Shown piece after piece: positions 1-7,889 of a stretch of DNA of 64,000 nucleotides (the first letter of the stretch is position 1; every line of letters begins with the position of its first letter). This stretch comes from JASSUD01 sp031963445 (GTDB lineage Bacteria; Pseudomonadota; Gammaproteobacteria; Burkholderiales; Burkholderiaceae). The position numbers and the translations under genes were made by a program. The DNA is taken from contig JASSUH010000001.1 in NCBI GenBank assembly GCA_031963445.1, forward strand, positions 744,001-808,000. Direction: 5' to 3'. The notes beneath the pieces were generated by a model. It worked only from the letters and a program-made list of their open reading frames with translations, searched no databases and had not been told where the DNA came from.

Positions 1-1158
1 CTCGCTTAAACGTATGTTTGTGTGAGCGTCTAGTAAGGGCAGTAGTTGTGCATCAAGCGTCCCTGGCTTTCGATTAATAATGGAAAGCGGCCCAGCTACG
101 ATCAACTCATCGGTCTGAGTTGAGGCGCTCGCCGCTTGTGCGTGCTTTGGCGTTTGATTTGGCACGGGCTGCAGCTGTGCATGCAACGATAAATCAGCCA
201 GAGGGGCAGTCGCAGAGAAAGCACGTGGGTTGAGATGTTCAATTTTTAACGTAGCAACTTTTAACGCGAGAGGAGAAAAGGGTAAGGCTTCAATATGCGC
301 GTACCCAGTGAGTTTTTTACCGCTCGCCGTAAGATCAACAATCAGTGACGATAGCGTGCCTGATAAGCGCGTATCTACAAACGCTTCTTCTGCTGGTGTT
401 TGCGGTTTTAATGTTTGCGTACTAAAACTGATTTGGCCACTAATCGGAAAGGGCTTGACTCCATCAAGTTTGACAAAAATATGGGCAGCGCCGAACGGAA
501 AGGGCTTGGCTCCATCACGTTGGGCATAACCACGTCCAGCGCCGAGACTAGGATCCATGCGCTCTAAAGTGATTTCATGATGGCGGCCATCACTGCGCGC
601 CTGCAAAAATAGATATCTAAGCTCAGTGGTTGATGTGCCTTCGTGCAAAAATATCTCTCTGATGCGTACATCGCGTATCTCAATGCCAAGTGGCAGTGTC
701 AAATTATTGGGGAGGGTAGCCGCCTTGCTTGATTTTTTTTGTGCAGTGAAACGCAGATCGATGGTCCTCGCATCAAGAAACTCCACGACTAAGCGCCAGG
801 GCTTGGCCGAAAGCGCCCATTGGCCATGAAGTCTATCAAAGCGAATGTCGCTTTCTTTTGTGTGCCATCTCACATTGATTAGCCGTAACCCAGATTTGAG
901 CTTACCGTCCACTAATGTGCCGCTCAAATGCCCACCCGACAAAACAACCGCTGCACGCCACGCGAAGCGTGTGCCTTGTTCAGTGCTGACCATATAAAAA
1001 AATGCACCGACTAGCAGCGCCAAAGTGGCTGCTAATGTTATTCCCGCTACAGCTAGTGCGCGTAGCCATTTGCTACCCGGTAATTTGGGTTGGCTGGCTT
1101 GCGAAGTAGACGCTGAGGAGTCTGCTGTGCTTGAGTCAGAGGAGTTTTTACGGGTCAT
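1..1158 (-). CDS. tamB: TamB, translocation/assembly module inner-membrane protein (N-terminal part)
   Basis: TamB spans the periplasm from the inner membrane and works with the Omp85 protein TamA to insert or supply outer-membrane components. The 386 visible codons start at ATG 1158 and run off the left edge. A Ser-rich cytoplasmic head of about 30 residues is followed by one hydrophobic anchor (LAVAGITLAATLALLVGAFF) and then the beta-rich AsmA/TamB repeats, with phrases such as GGHLSGTLVDGKL. The gene lies 56 bases after tamA in the same orientation, the usual tamA-tamB order. A short duplicated phrase, DGAKPFP and DGVKPFP, lies 17 residues apart near residue 210. Identity rests on the anchor, repeat style and the tamA neighbour. 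Confidence 0.88.
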   Translation of the reverse strand, partial: MTRKNSSDSSTADSSASTSQASQPKLPGSKWLRALAVAGITLAATLALLVGAFFYMVSTEQGTRFAWRAAVVLSGGHLSGTLVDGKLKSGLRLINVRWHTKESDIRFDRLHGQWALSAKPWRLVVEFLDARTIDLRFTAQKKSSKAATLPNNLTLPLGIEIRDVRIREIFLHEGTSTTELRYLFLQARSDGRHHEITLERMDPSLGAGRGYAQRDGAKPFPFGAAHIFVKLDGVKPFPISGQISFSTQTLKPQTPAEEAFVDTRLSGTLSSLIVDLTASGKKLTGYAHIEALPFSPLALKVATLKIEHLNPRAFSATAPLADLSLHAQLQPVPNQTPKHAQAASASTQTDELIVAGPLSIINRKPGTLDAQLLPLLDAHTNIRLSE

Positions 1159-1214
1159 TTTTAAAGCAGCGAATAAGGCAAAAGAATTAATAGTGAAGAA
1201 AGGGTTAAGCGTGC

Positions 1215-3011
1215 CTAGAAGGCGATCCCCAACGTTAAATAAGGTTGAAATGCGCGTCTGCGTACACCGTAGGCAAGATCCAGATTGACGGGGCCAACTG
1301 GGCTGTGCCAGCGCGCTCCTATACCAAATCCCTGATACATCACTTTTTGTGTCCAATTATCGGTAGCTGTACCCACATCGTAAAAAACTGCCGCACCCCA
1401 ATCATGGCTCAACCAATGCTGGTATTCAGCGCTCGCAGTAAATAGGTATTTAGTCGGTAAGATGGCATCGCCTGATTGACGTCCAATGCTTTGATAGCTG
1501 TAGCCGCGTATCGAATTGCTACCGCCTGCGCGGAACCTGAGCGATGCGGGTACGTTATCAGCAGAGCCATCAGTTAACACGCCGCCTGCTTCTAAACGTA
1601 GAAATACAAGGTCGTTTTTGCCTAAGGAAAAATATTGTCGTCCAGATAGATAAAGCCGGCCGAACGATTGATCAGTTAACACGTCTTTCACAGCAAATGC
1701 CGGAGAGATCGAAAAAATATAGCCATGCCGCGGAAAGGTTGGGTCATCAATCGCACGCCATACTAAAGTTAAGCTGGGTACTAACGCGCGACTCAAAACG
1801 GATGGGCCATTGTTTTGCTTTAGTCGATCTTGATACAAAATTGCTGAATATGTCTGGTCGAAATGCCGGCTTGTATGCGTACGCATTGCCCCGACGCGCA
1901 TACTATAAAGATCAGTCTTCTGCACATTAGTGCGTTCGTATGAGGTGAGCAGTGAGTTTTTATATCCTTTGCTATCAGGCGGTGCAGAAAGCTGCAGCAC
2001 CCCTTTGCGCTCGCGTTGCTCCAACACGGCTTGAGTCTCTAACACCCAAGCACGGCCGAACATATTGTTATACCAATATTGCCCTTGTGCTTTGGCCCCT
2101 GCATCTGTTGTATAGCCAATCCCACCGCGCACTGAGTGGTATGGGTATTCACCGACTTTAACCTTAACAGGCGCCTGCGCTGACTGCTCAGGATTGGGAG
2201 GGACTTCAACTGCCACACTTGAGAAATAGGGAGTGTTTTGAATTTGTTGCTGCAATTCAAGAACGCGCTCTAGGCTATAAATTTCGCCAACTTGCAGAGG
2301 GTTTACGTGGTGAATAATCTTTTCGGGATAACGTTTTAGAGAATTCACCGTCACCGGCCCAAGCGTGAAGGTTGGCCCACTATCAAATACGACTGATAAA
2401 TCAGCCTGGCGGTGGCGCACGTTAATCCGTGCTTGCGAAGAGGTTATTTTGGCGGCGAGATAGCGCTTGGCTTGCAAGGCTTTTAGCGCAGTATTTTTGG
2501 CGTTATCCCAATTTTTCTGACTAAATTGTTCGCCTTTGGGTAGAGGCCAGGCCTGCCGCACCGCTTGTTCTTGCGCGGGTGCTTCGCTCAGCATTGGCCC
2601 GCTGAAGCGCAATTTGACAGAAGAGATTTTAGTAGGCAAGCCAGGGTCAACCGTTACGGTGACGGTTTTATGGCCATTGCCTTTGGTTGAGACATCGGTT
2701 TTGACCGCAGGTGAAAAATAGCCTTCAGTCTCAACTAGCTCACGCACCTGCTGCGGTGTGGCTATGACTAAAAAATCAAACTGTTCATCAGAAATATCGT
2801 CGCGCTGCGCAAAACGTGCGATATCGAGATGTTCTTTAAGCAGTTTTTTCACCGTGCGTGGGGCTTTAATCGTAACGCGGTATTGCGCAGCAGCTGGCGT
2901 GGCAAGCAGAGCGAGCGTTACAGTGCAGCAAGCTAAGCATAACTTGCTTCCCAAGCCTATTTTGCAGAGGTTCCTTTTCTTCTCGCTTTGTTTGAATACA
3001 GTACTTGCCAA
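1215..3011 (-). CDS. tamA: TamA, Omp85-family outer-membrane assembly protein
   Basis: TamA is the outer-membrane barrel partner of TamB. The 598-residue product has a signal peptide ending near ATPAAAQ (about residue 42), then POTRA domains to about residue 280 (phrases such as YFSPAVKTDV and VTVDPGLPTKISSVKLRFSG). A C-terminal 16-strand-type barrel follows, with the Omp85 signature RFRAGGSNSIRGY near residue 490 and a terminal aromatic strand ending TLGIAF. This length and layout match TamA rather than the longer five-POTRA BamA. tamB follows directly. An ATG at 3011 gives a rather long n-region before the hydrophobic core, so a later start is possible. Confidence 0.92.
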   Translation of the reverse strand: MASTVFKQSEKKRNLCKIGLGSKLCLACCTVTLALLATPAAAQYRVTIKAPRTVKKLLKEHLDIARFAQRDDISDEQFDFLVIATPQQVRELVETEGYFSPAVKTDVSTKGNGHKTVTVTVDPGLPTKISSVKLRFSGPMLSEAPAQEQAVRQAWPLPKGEQFSQKNWDNAKNTALKALQAKRYLAAKITSSQARINVRHRQADLSVVFDSGPTFTLGPVTVNSLKRYPEKIIHHVNPLQVGEIYSLERVLELQQQIQNTPYFSSVAVEVPPNPEQSAQAPVKVKVGEYPYHSVRGGIGYTTDAGAKAQGQYWYNNMFGRAWVLETQAVLEQRERKGVLQLSAPPDSKGYKNSLLTSYERTNVQKTDLYSMRVGAMRTHTSRHFDQTYSAILYQDRLKQNNGPSVLSRALVPSLTLVWRAIDDPTFPRHGYIFSISPAFAVKDVLTDQSFGRLYLSGRQYFSLGKNDLVFLRLEAGGVLTDGSADNVPASLRFRAGGSNSIRGYSYQSIGRQSGDAILPTKYLFTASAEYQHWLSHDWGAAVFYDVGTATDNWTQKVMYQGFGIGARWHSPVGPVNLDLAYGVRRRAFQPYLTLGIAF

Positions 3012-3176
3012 GTAATTTCTCCAATGATGATGAGCTAGGAAATCTCTACATTTGTCAAAAAGACGCTAAATAAGCTTTTAGGATGAGTTTGCGTATTGCA
3101 TGAAATGAGTCAGCATAAACTCATACATTAAATGCAGTAGAATTCAGGCATCCTAAATGCTTTCAAATGTGTTGAT

Positions 3177-3377
3177 ATGGCCGCCACTTCAGAATACGAG
3201 TCGGAATTGACTGACTTCCTACACCAACTCAAACAACATAATCCCTCTCTCGAAGAGAAGCAGTGCCTTGGTCGCGCACGGTTATGGGATAAAGAGCCAA
3301 TTGATTTAGAAGAGCGTAAACGCGCGCAGCAATCGTGTGTTAAGCAGACACCCTACGTTTATTACCAGAACTTCTAG
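3177..3377 (+). CDS. DUF3460 family small protein
   Basis: A 66-residue acidic/basic soluble protein of the short DUF3460 type found in Burkholderiales, recognised by the pattern YESELTDFLHQLKQ, then RARLWDK, then a C-terminal VPQK/KQTPYVYY-like ending. No biochemical role is known for the family. It sits alone upstream of scpA. The stop codon TAG overlaps the first bases of a palindromic repeat of family B, so the gene ends exactly where the repeat begins. The start at 3177 has only a weak upstream ribosome site. Confidence 0.75.
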   Translation: MAATSEYESELTDFLHQLKQHNPSLEEKQCLGRARLWDKEPIDLEERKRAQQSCVKQTPYVYYQNF

Positions 3378-3476
3378 AACTTGTTTAGGGCCTCCCTGGC
3401 GCCCTCGCGCCGCCTTGCCGTACGTATTTGTACTGTCTGCGGCGGCGCGAGACCACCAGGAAGTCCCTAAATAAAT
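3376..3476. repeat. Family B palindromic repeat, copy 1
   Basis: About 100 bases of nearly perfect inverted repeat. The outer ends read AGAACTTGTTTAGG and CCTAAATAAATT. The inner arms include CTGGCGCCCT and GCCGCCTTGCCGTAC, mirrored by GTACTGTCTGCGGCGGC. Transcribed, it would fold into one long hairpin. It lies between the DUF3460 stop codon and scpA. The long open frame of scpA extends upstream into this repeat, which argues against an early scpA start. Confidence 0.9.
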
Positions 3477-3544
3477 TTTATTTGAGAGGTTACAGTGACG
3501 CTCCTCCTTACCGTATAAGCGGCAGCAAGAAGCGGAGTATAACA

Positions 3545-4399
3545 ATGATCGTTGAAGATTCCGCATCCTCTCACCCCGTAGAAGTGCCTCCTGCGGCTCA
3601 GTCACCCTCTACCTCTACTGGCAATGCATTGGCGCGTTTGTATGGCGAGCCAATGCTGAAGCTGCCTCATGATCTTTATATTCCACCAGATGCGCTCGAG
3701 GTTTTTCTTGAAACCTTTGAAGGGCCGCTTGATCTGCTTTTATATCTAATTCGCAAGCAAAATTTCAATGTGCTGGATATTCCTATGGCGGAGGTGACCC
3801 AGCAGTATCTGAGCTATGTCGACCAAATTCGTACGCACAATCTTGAGCTGGCTGCTGAATATTTATTGATGGCAGCACTACTGATCGAAATTAAATCGCG
3901 CATGTTATTGCCGGTAAAAAAGGTCGATGAGGATGAAGAAGTTGAAGATCCACGCGCCGAACTGGTGCGCCGGCTGCTGGAATATGAGCGTATAAAACTC
4001 GCTGCTTGGGAGCTGAATCAACTCCCGCAACGAGGCCGCGATTTTTTACCTGCCAACGTTTACACCGAGCAAAGCGTGCTGCTGCCGCAGCCTGAAGTAA
4101 AGGCAATAGAGTTGTATGAAGCATGGGCAGGGCTATTCAAACGCGCGCGCCTGACGCAGCATCACAAAATTGCTCGGGCCACGCTTTCCGTACGCGAACA
4201 TATGAGTATGATTCTGCGCAAATTGCAAAGCGTGCGTTTTATTGAATTTACTGAGCTATGCAAAACTTCAGATAGTGTGACGGTTATCGTCGTGAATTTT
4301 ATTGCGTTGCTTGAATTATCACGTGAGGCACTCGTTGAGATTACACAGGCCGAACCATTTGCACCAATCTATATACGTCTTGCTTATTCGCCCGTGTAA
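3545..4399 (+). CDS. scpA: Segregation and condensation protein A (ScpA kleisin)
   Basis: ScpA is the kleisin subunit that bridges SMC heads in the SMC-ScpAB chromosome condensation complex. The product from ATG 3545 has 284 residues. The N-terminal kleisin helix shows FEGPLDLLLYLIRKQNFNVLDIP, split by the usual GPLDLLL signature, followed by a long helical centre (AAEYLLMAALLIEIKSRMLL) and a winged-helix C-terminus ending YIRLAYSP. The open frame reaches 3428 but that part lies inside a palindromic repeat, so the later start is preferred. In Burkholderia scpA is followed by panC-panD; here two orphan genes lie in between. A type C inverted repeat begins one base after the stop. Confidence 0.92.
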   Translation: MIVEDSASSHPVEVPPAAQSPSTSTGNALARLYGEPMLKLPHDLYIPPDALEVFLETFEGPLDLLLYLIRKQNFNVLDIPMAEVTQQYLSYVDQIRTHNLELAAEYLLMAALLIEIKSRMLLPVKKVDEDEEVEDPRAELVRRLLEYERIKLAAWELNQLPQRGRDFLPANVYTEQSVLLPQPEVKAIELYEAWAGLFKRARLTQHHKIARATLSVREHMSMILRKLQSVRFIEFTELCKTSDSVTVIVVNFIALLELSREALVEITQAEPFAPIYIRLAYSPV

Positions 4400-4521
4400 G
4401 GAACCTCTGCATAACTCCCTGCGTGGCAGGACAAACAACTACGGCTTCCCTCTTTTTTATTGGGTACCTCTTATATTGTCTGCGTCGGCATGCCTGGCCC
4501 TTGAAGTTATGTGGAGGTTCC
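4400..4521. repeat. Type C inverted-repeat element (MITE-like)
   Basis: A 122-base unit with near-perfect 17-base ends: GGAACCTCTGCATAACT at the left and AGTTATGTGGAGGTTCC at the right. The interior holds TTGTCTGCGTCGGC, a phrase also present in family B repeats, so it looks like a mosaic or divergent relative. It begins immediately after the scpA stop codon. It has no coding capacity. The size and ends fit a small non-autonomous transposable element. Confidence 0.7.
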
Positions 4522-4540
4522 TAGGTACGAGCTTTGCATG

Positions 4541-4645
4541 ATTTAAGGTATTCGCCTGCAGATTTTTCTTAATAAATGACTAACATAGCAAGCATCGATT
4601 TGTGTACGTTGTTGGCCAGTCAATGGCAGAAGCAAAAGCGAAAAA
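4541..4645 (+). repeat. Upstream direct repeat, copy 1 (before first two-helix paralog)
   Basis: About 105 bases beginning ATTTAAGGTATTCGCC. The same block, with scattered differences, is found at 5302-5405 upstream of the second paralog. Shared phrases include GCAGAT, TTTCT, AGTCAATGG/AGGCAATGG. It lies 80 bases before the first paralog and may carry its promoter or leader. No TTCG-N16-TTCG box was seen. Confidence 0.6.
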
Positions 4646-4725
4646 CTATCTTTAAATCTAATCAATAATATTCCCTCTCGATTCAAATTAAATGAGGGGG
4701 CAGAAAAATAAATTGGAGAAATTTT

Positions 4726-5142
4726 ATGCCCTCTATTTCACCACTTACCAATAGTAGTGGTATTAGTTCTACTCGCTATGGCACTATGCCGCGCCCTTCT
4801 GAGCGCTCAGAGCCTAATAATTGGCAATTTCTTCGTGAATGCCTGCGTCCCATTTTGTGGAGCATAGGGGGAGTTATACTTATGCTTTCTGCGGCTAAGG
4901 AATTAAGTAAGTCTGAAAAAGAATCAGAAGTTATAGGACAAGCGATCGACTATTCATTTGGCGCTCTTATGATCGTATGTCTTCCGCTCCATACGTTGGC
5001 ATCTTTCTTATCTAATCGCTCTGGTTATAGCAGCTGGTCGAGCGACTCTAGTAGTGATGCATGGTTTTACCATGGTGGTGATTTCTCTTCTGGCCATTAT
5101 GGTGACGGTGGTGGTGGCGTCGGTGACGGCGGTGCTTGTTAA
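4726..5142 (+). CDS. Orphan two-helix membrane protein, paralog 1
   Basis: A 138-residue protein of no recognised family. The first 30 residues are rich in Ser, Pro, Thr and Asn with almost no acidic residues, like many type III secretion signals. Two hydrophobic segments follow, about 42-58 and 76-95, separated by a charged linker (KELSKSEKESE). The tail from residue 98 is Ser/Gly-rich with Tyr, Trp, His and ends GGVGDGGAC. A good ribosome site (GGAG, 8 bases before ATG 4726) supports the start. The helix-linker-helix block and the following SNR motif match the next gene (5541-6068), so the two are diverged tandem copies. Function unknown; a secreted effector or translocon-like membrane protein is only inference. 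Confidence 0.75.
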   Translation: MPSISPLTNSSGISSTRYGTMPRPSERSEPNNWQFLRECLRPILWSIGGVILMLSAAKELSKSEKESEVIGQAIDYSFGALMIVCLPLHTLASFLSNRSGYSSWSSDSSSDAWFYHGGDFSSGHYGDGGGGVGDGGAC

Positions 5143-5160
5143 GTAATTTGCTATCGGTTA

Positions 5161-5194
5161 AAGCACCGCTCTTTCTAAATGAAGAGCGGTGCTT
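5161..5194 (+). terminator. Hairpin after paralog 1
   Basis: AAGCACCGCTCTT and AAGAGCGGTGCTT form a near-perfect stem with a short loop, 18 bases after the stop codon of the first two-helix protein. The downstream T-run is weak (CGCTTAGTT). Confidence 0.7.
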
Positions 5195-5301
5195 CGCTTA
5201 GTTCCTTATGCTTTTTTCATTCCCCTTTCTATGGCACGCCTTGCCTGATTCAAAAGCACAGTTTCTATAGATATTCGTAGAATGAACGTTAATTAGTTAT
5301 T

Positions 5302-5405
5302 ATTTAAGGTGTTCGCCCGCAGATATTTCTCAGTAAATAGCTAAGGATAGCAAAGGCAGATTGCGCATATTGTTCGTCAGGCAATGGAATAATAAGAAAG
5401 CTGCG
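5302..5405 (+). repeat. Upstream direct repeat, copy 2 (before second two-helix paralog)
   Basis: Begins ATTTAAGGTGTTCGCC and follows the block at 4541-4645 along its length. Between this copy and the second paralog lies about 130 bases of other sequence with partial type C ends (AGAACCTCT near 5449 and GCAGAGGCTCT near 5511), suggesting a later insertion that pushed the block away from its gene. Confidence 0.6.
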
Positions 5406-5540
5406 TTGGGGCGCAATAGATGTATTTCTGCTTAACACCCCCCTAAAGAACCTCTACTAACCTCTGTTAGCGTGCTATGTGTTTCGGTATGCTAAATGCT
5501 CGAGATCATGCAGAGGCTCTCTAAATGAAAGGTCAAGAGA

Positions 5541-6068
5541 ATGAATGGGACAAGTTCGATGGTAAACAATATTCCTTTACCGTTTACCAATGGTTCGAGG
5601 GCTAATTATTATGGCTCTATGGCCGATTCTACTAATCATTCTGCTTCTTATGCAGGGGATAACGTAGAGGTAAACCCGCGGGATCAATTAATGAGTCATA
5701 TCCGCAACTTTGTTGTATCGAATAGCGAACGCTTGCGTGAGAACTGTGATTTTTTCAATCTGGCGATGAGTGGGCTGGCAGCGCTTGTTTTGCTTGCTGT
5801 TACTAAGTCAATGGTAGAGACGATTACTGGAGAAAAGGCAGAATTTTTAGAAAAGGCAGTGCATTATTCATCCATTACCCTGATAGTAGGAGTGCTCGGT
5901 TACGCTAGCTATGCTGCAGCGTCTACTCTATCTAATCGAGATAGTGGCGATAGTGAAGTATCGACTCCTACTCCTGCCCCCGTGATCTCACTCTATTCTT
6001 CTTTTCCTAGTTATGAGTCTTCCTATGCCCTTCATGGTAATGCTGGTAACGGTCATGAGGTAGTATAG
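5541..6068 (+). CDS. Orphan two-helix membrane protein, paralog 2
   Basis: A 175-residue protein of no recognised family. The N-terminal 45 residues are Asn/Ser-rich. An amphipathic stretch leads into LREN, then hydrophobic segments at about 72-88 and 109-128, separated by the charged linker ETITGEKAEFLEKA. The second helix is followed by STLSNRDSG, which aligns with SFLSNRSG in paralog 1; AVHYSS also aligns with AIDYSF. The tail is Ser/Pro/Tyr-rich. The ribosome site is weak (AAGAGA before ATG 5541). The shared architecture and the shared upstream block show a tandem duplication inserted between scpA and panC. Role unknown. Confidence 0.72.
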   Translation: MNGTSSMVNNIPLPFTNGSRANYYGSMADSTNHSASYAGDNVEVNPRDQLMSHIRNFVVSNSERLRENCDFFNLAMSGLAALVLLAVTKSMVETITGEKAEFLEKAVHYSSITLIVGVLGYASYAAASTLSNRDSGDSEVSTPTPAPVISLYSSFPSYESSYALHGNAGNGHEVV

Positions 6069-6120
6069 TTGTTAACCTGGGTCTTCGATTAAGCTCAGTT
6101 TTAACTGTTATCCTATCTAG

Positions 6121-6165
6121 CAAGAGCGCCGCGCTTTTAAAACGAGATGCGGCGCTTTGCTTTTT
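6121..6165 (+). terminator. Intrinsic terminator after paralog 2
   Basis: CAAGAGCGCCGC pairs with GCGGCGCTTTG and is followed by CTTTTTTCTTT. It separates the inserted orphan pair from panC. Confidence 0.75.
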
Positions 6166-6253
6166 TCTTTCCTACTTTTTACAATTCCTTTCTTCATTTC
6201 ACATTGAGATCTCAGCATCTCTCTAGTTTTTTGCGTTTAAAGCATATTGTCTA

Positions 6254-7084
6254 ATGAAAGTCATTCATTCCATTGAAGAGTTGCGCGCTGAATTAGGTGG
6301 GCATAAACACACGGCTTTGGTGCCTACGATGGGTAATCTCCATCAAGGGCATTTATCGCTGGTGCGGCTGGCACGACAGCACAGTGATCGGGTGGTTGCC
6401 AGTATTTTTGTTAATCGATTGCAATTTGGGCCGCGTGAAGATTTTGCAACATATCCTCGAACGCTAGAGGCCGATATCGAAGCGTTGAAGAGCGAAAAGG
6501 TCGATATTTTGTTCGCGCCAAGCGAAGAAGATCTCTATCCTGAACCGCAACGCTATCGAGTCCATCCTCCCGCCGAGCTTGGCGATATTCTTGAGGGAGA
6601 ATATCGGCCTGGTTTTTTTGAGGGTGTCTGTACGGTTGTGATGAAACTGTTTTGCTGTGTTCAGCCACGTGTGGCCGTGTTTGGCAAAAAAGACTATCAG
6701 CAGTGGTTGATCATCCGTCGCATGGTTGAGCAATTTGCATTGCCTATAGAGATTCTGGCTGCGCCAACAGAGCGTGATGTGAATGGCCTGGCTTTATCTT
6801 CGCGCAATCACTATCTCACTGAAGCTGAACGCGCTGAAGCGTCACGTTTATTTGCCACGCTTACCCAATTACGCGAGCAAATCATCGCTGGTCGACGTGA
6901 CTTTGCTGCTTTAGAGCAAGAGGCCTGTGCCATACTTAAGCAGCATGGTTGGCAGCCTGATTATGTAGCGTTGCGTCAACGTGCCGAACTGAGTGTTCCG
7001 AGCGCTTCTAGCGAGACCCCGTTAGTGGTGTTAGCGGCGGCCAAGCTGGGTGCAACCCGTTTGATTGATAATCTAGAGATCTAG
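6254..7084 (+). CDS. panC: Pantothenate synthetase
   Basis: PanC joins pantoate and beta-alanine using ATP to make pantothenate, the coenzyme A precursor, in the cytoplasm. The 276-residue product is of normal length. It carries PTMGNLHQGHLSLV at about 25-38 (the HIGH-like nucleotide motif), FGKKDYQQ near 145 and LSSRNHYL near 185 (the KMSKS-equivalent region). It is followed after 53 bases by panD, which supplies its beta-alanine, so the two form a functional pair. panB is not in the window. Confidence 0.97.
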   Translation: MKVIHSIEELRAELGGHKHTALVPTMGNLHQGHLSLVRLARQHSDRVVASIFVNRLQFGPREDFATYPRTLEADIEALKSEKVDILFAPSEEDLYPEPQRYRVHPPAELGDILEGEYRPGFFEGVCTVVMKLFCCVQPRVAVFGKKDYQQWLIIRRMVEQFALPIEILAAPTERDVNGLALSSRNHYLTEAERAEASRLFATLTQLREQIIAGRRDFAALEQEACAILKQHGWQPDYVALRQRAELSVPSASSETPLVVLAAAKLGATRLIDNLEI

Positions 7085-7137
7085 CCAAAGCCTCTATGGC
7101 CCCTATGACAGATATTTAATATTAAGAGAGTAAATTT

Positions 7138-7533
7138 ATGCAGCGCATTATGCTGAAATCAAAAATCCATCGCGTGACCGTCACCCAGTGTGAGCTGCAC
7201 TACGAAGGCTCATGCGCGATTGACGAAGCGCTGATGCAAGCCGCCAATATCGTTGAAAATGAGCGTATCGATGTCTGGAACATCAATAATGGCGAGCGCT
7301 TCTCAACCTATGCGATACGCGGTGAACGCGGCAGCGGAATGATTTCATTAAACGGCTCAGCCGCGCGGCGTGCGCAAGTGGGCGACTTGCTTATCATTGC
7401 CACCTTTGCTTTTGTCGACGATGCCGAAGTGCGCGCAGGTAATGTCAAACCAAATTTGGTCTTTGTGGATGCTCACAATTGCATCACAGGTCAACGTGAT
7501 GCAGTTCCATTACAAATTGCAGAGCCACTTTGA
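7138..7533 (+). CDS. panD: Aspartate 1-decarboxylase proenzyme
   Basis: PanD decarboxylates aspartate to beta-alanine. It is made as a proenzyme that cleaves itself at a Gly-Ser bond to form a pyruvoyl group; that bond is present in HYEGSCAID (Gly28-Ser29 from this start). Conserved NIVENERIDVWNINNGERF and RGSGMISLNGSAARR follow. The 131-residue length fits. The MQRIML start matches the Burkholderia form, which keeps four residues before MLKSKIHR. It forms a pantothenate pair with panC. Extra start-codon context: AAGAGAG lies 11 bases upstream. Confidence 0.97.
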   Translation: MQRIMLKSKIHRVTVTQCELHYEGSCAIDEALMQAANIVENERIDVWNINNGERFSTYAIRGERGSGMISLNGSAARRAQVGDLLIIATFAFVDDAEVRAGNVKPNLVFVDAHNCITGQRDAVPLQIAEPL

Positions 7534-7585
7534 AATAGGAAGGAAAGCAGTATAAACCAGCCTGTTTGAGGGTTTGAATGATTGA

Positions 7586-7747
7586 GGGCACTTCACCAAG
7601 GCTGGTGAGTTAGTGAATTTTGTCGCCCAGCAAGTCGGCGGTCGGCCTGATTTAGCGCAAGCAGGTGGCAACAAAATTGCTAACCTGCTCGATGCTTTGT
7701 CTAGTGTTAAAGCATGGGTCAAAGCTCGCTTGGAAGTGACGGCTTAA
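7586..7747 (+). pseudogene. alaS: Relic of the 3' end of alanyl-tRNA synthetase
   Basis: The frame ending at TAA 7745-7747 encodes the C-terminal DHHA1/C-Ala segment of AlaRS: KAGELVNFVAQQV, then GGRPDLAQAGG, then LLDALSSVKAWVKARL. Relative to the usual QQVGGKGGGRPDMAQAGG, four residues are missing, which equals a 12-base deletion. A stop in the same frame lies just upstream (TGA 7583-7585), and no other alaS sequence is nearby. It is therefore a short 3' fragment, most likely from a duplication or rearrangement of the real alaS elsewhere. Confidence 0.75.
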
Positions 7748-7889
7748 GCTGGATGGTGGAGTCACTGCACTTGGCTGGCATATCACTTCGCTTAAGCATC
7801 TCCTTTTTCTCTTTTTTCTCATTATCTTTATCAGTTTCTTCTTATAGTTCAATATAGGTTTAACACATTTGATATATAGGAAGAGCACT

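Noticed and set aside
3428..3544. N-terminal extension of scpA
   Set aside because: It lies within a family B palindromic repeat and is not homologous to ScpA.
4541..5540. HrpB/PIP-type boxes (TTCG-N16-TTCG) upstream of the orphan pair
   Set aside because: Only the first TTCG is present in each block; the second is missing at the required spacing.
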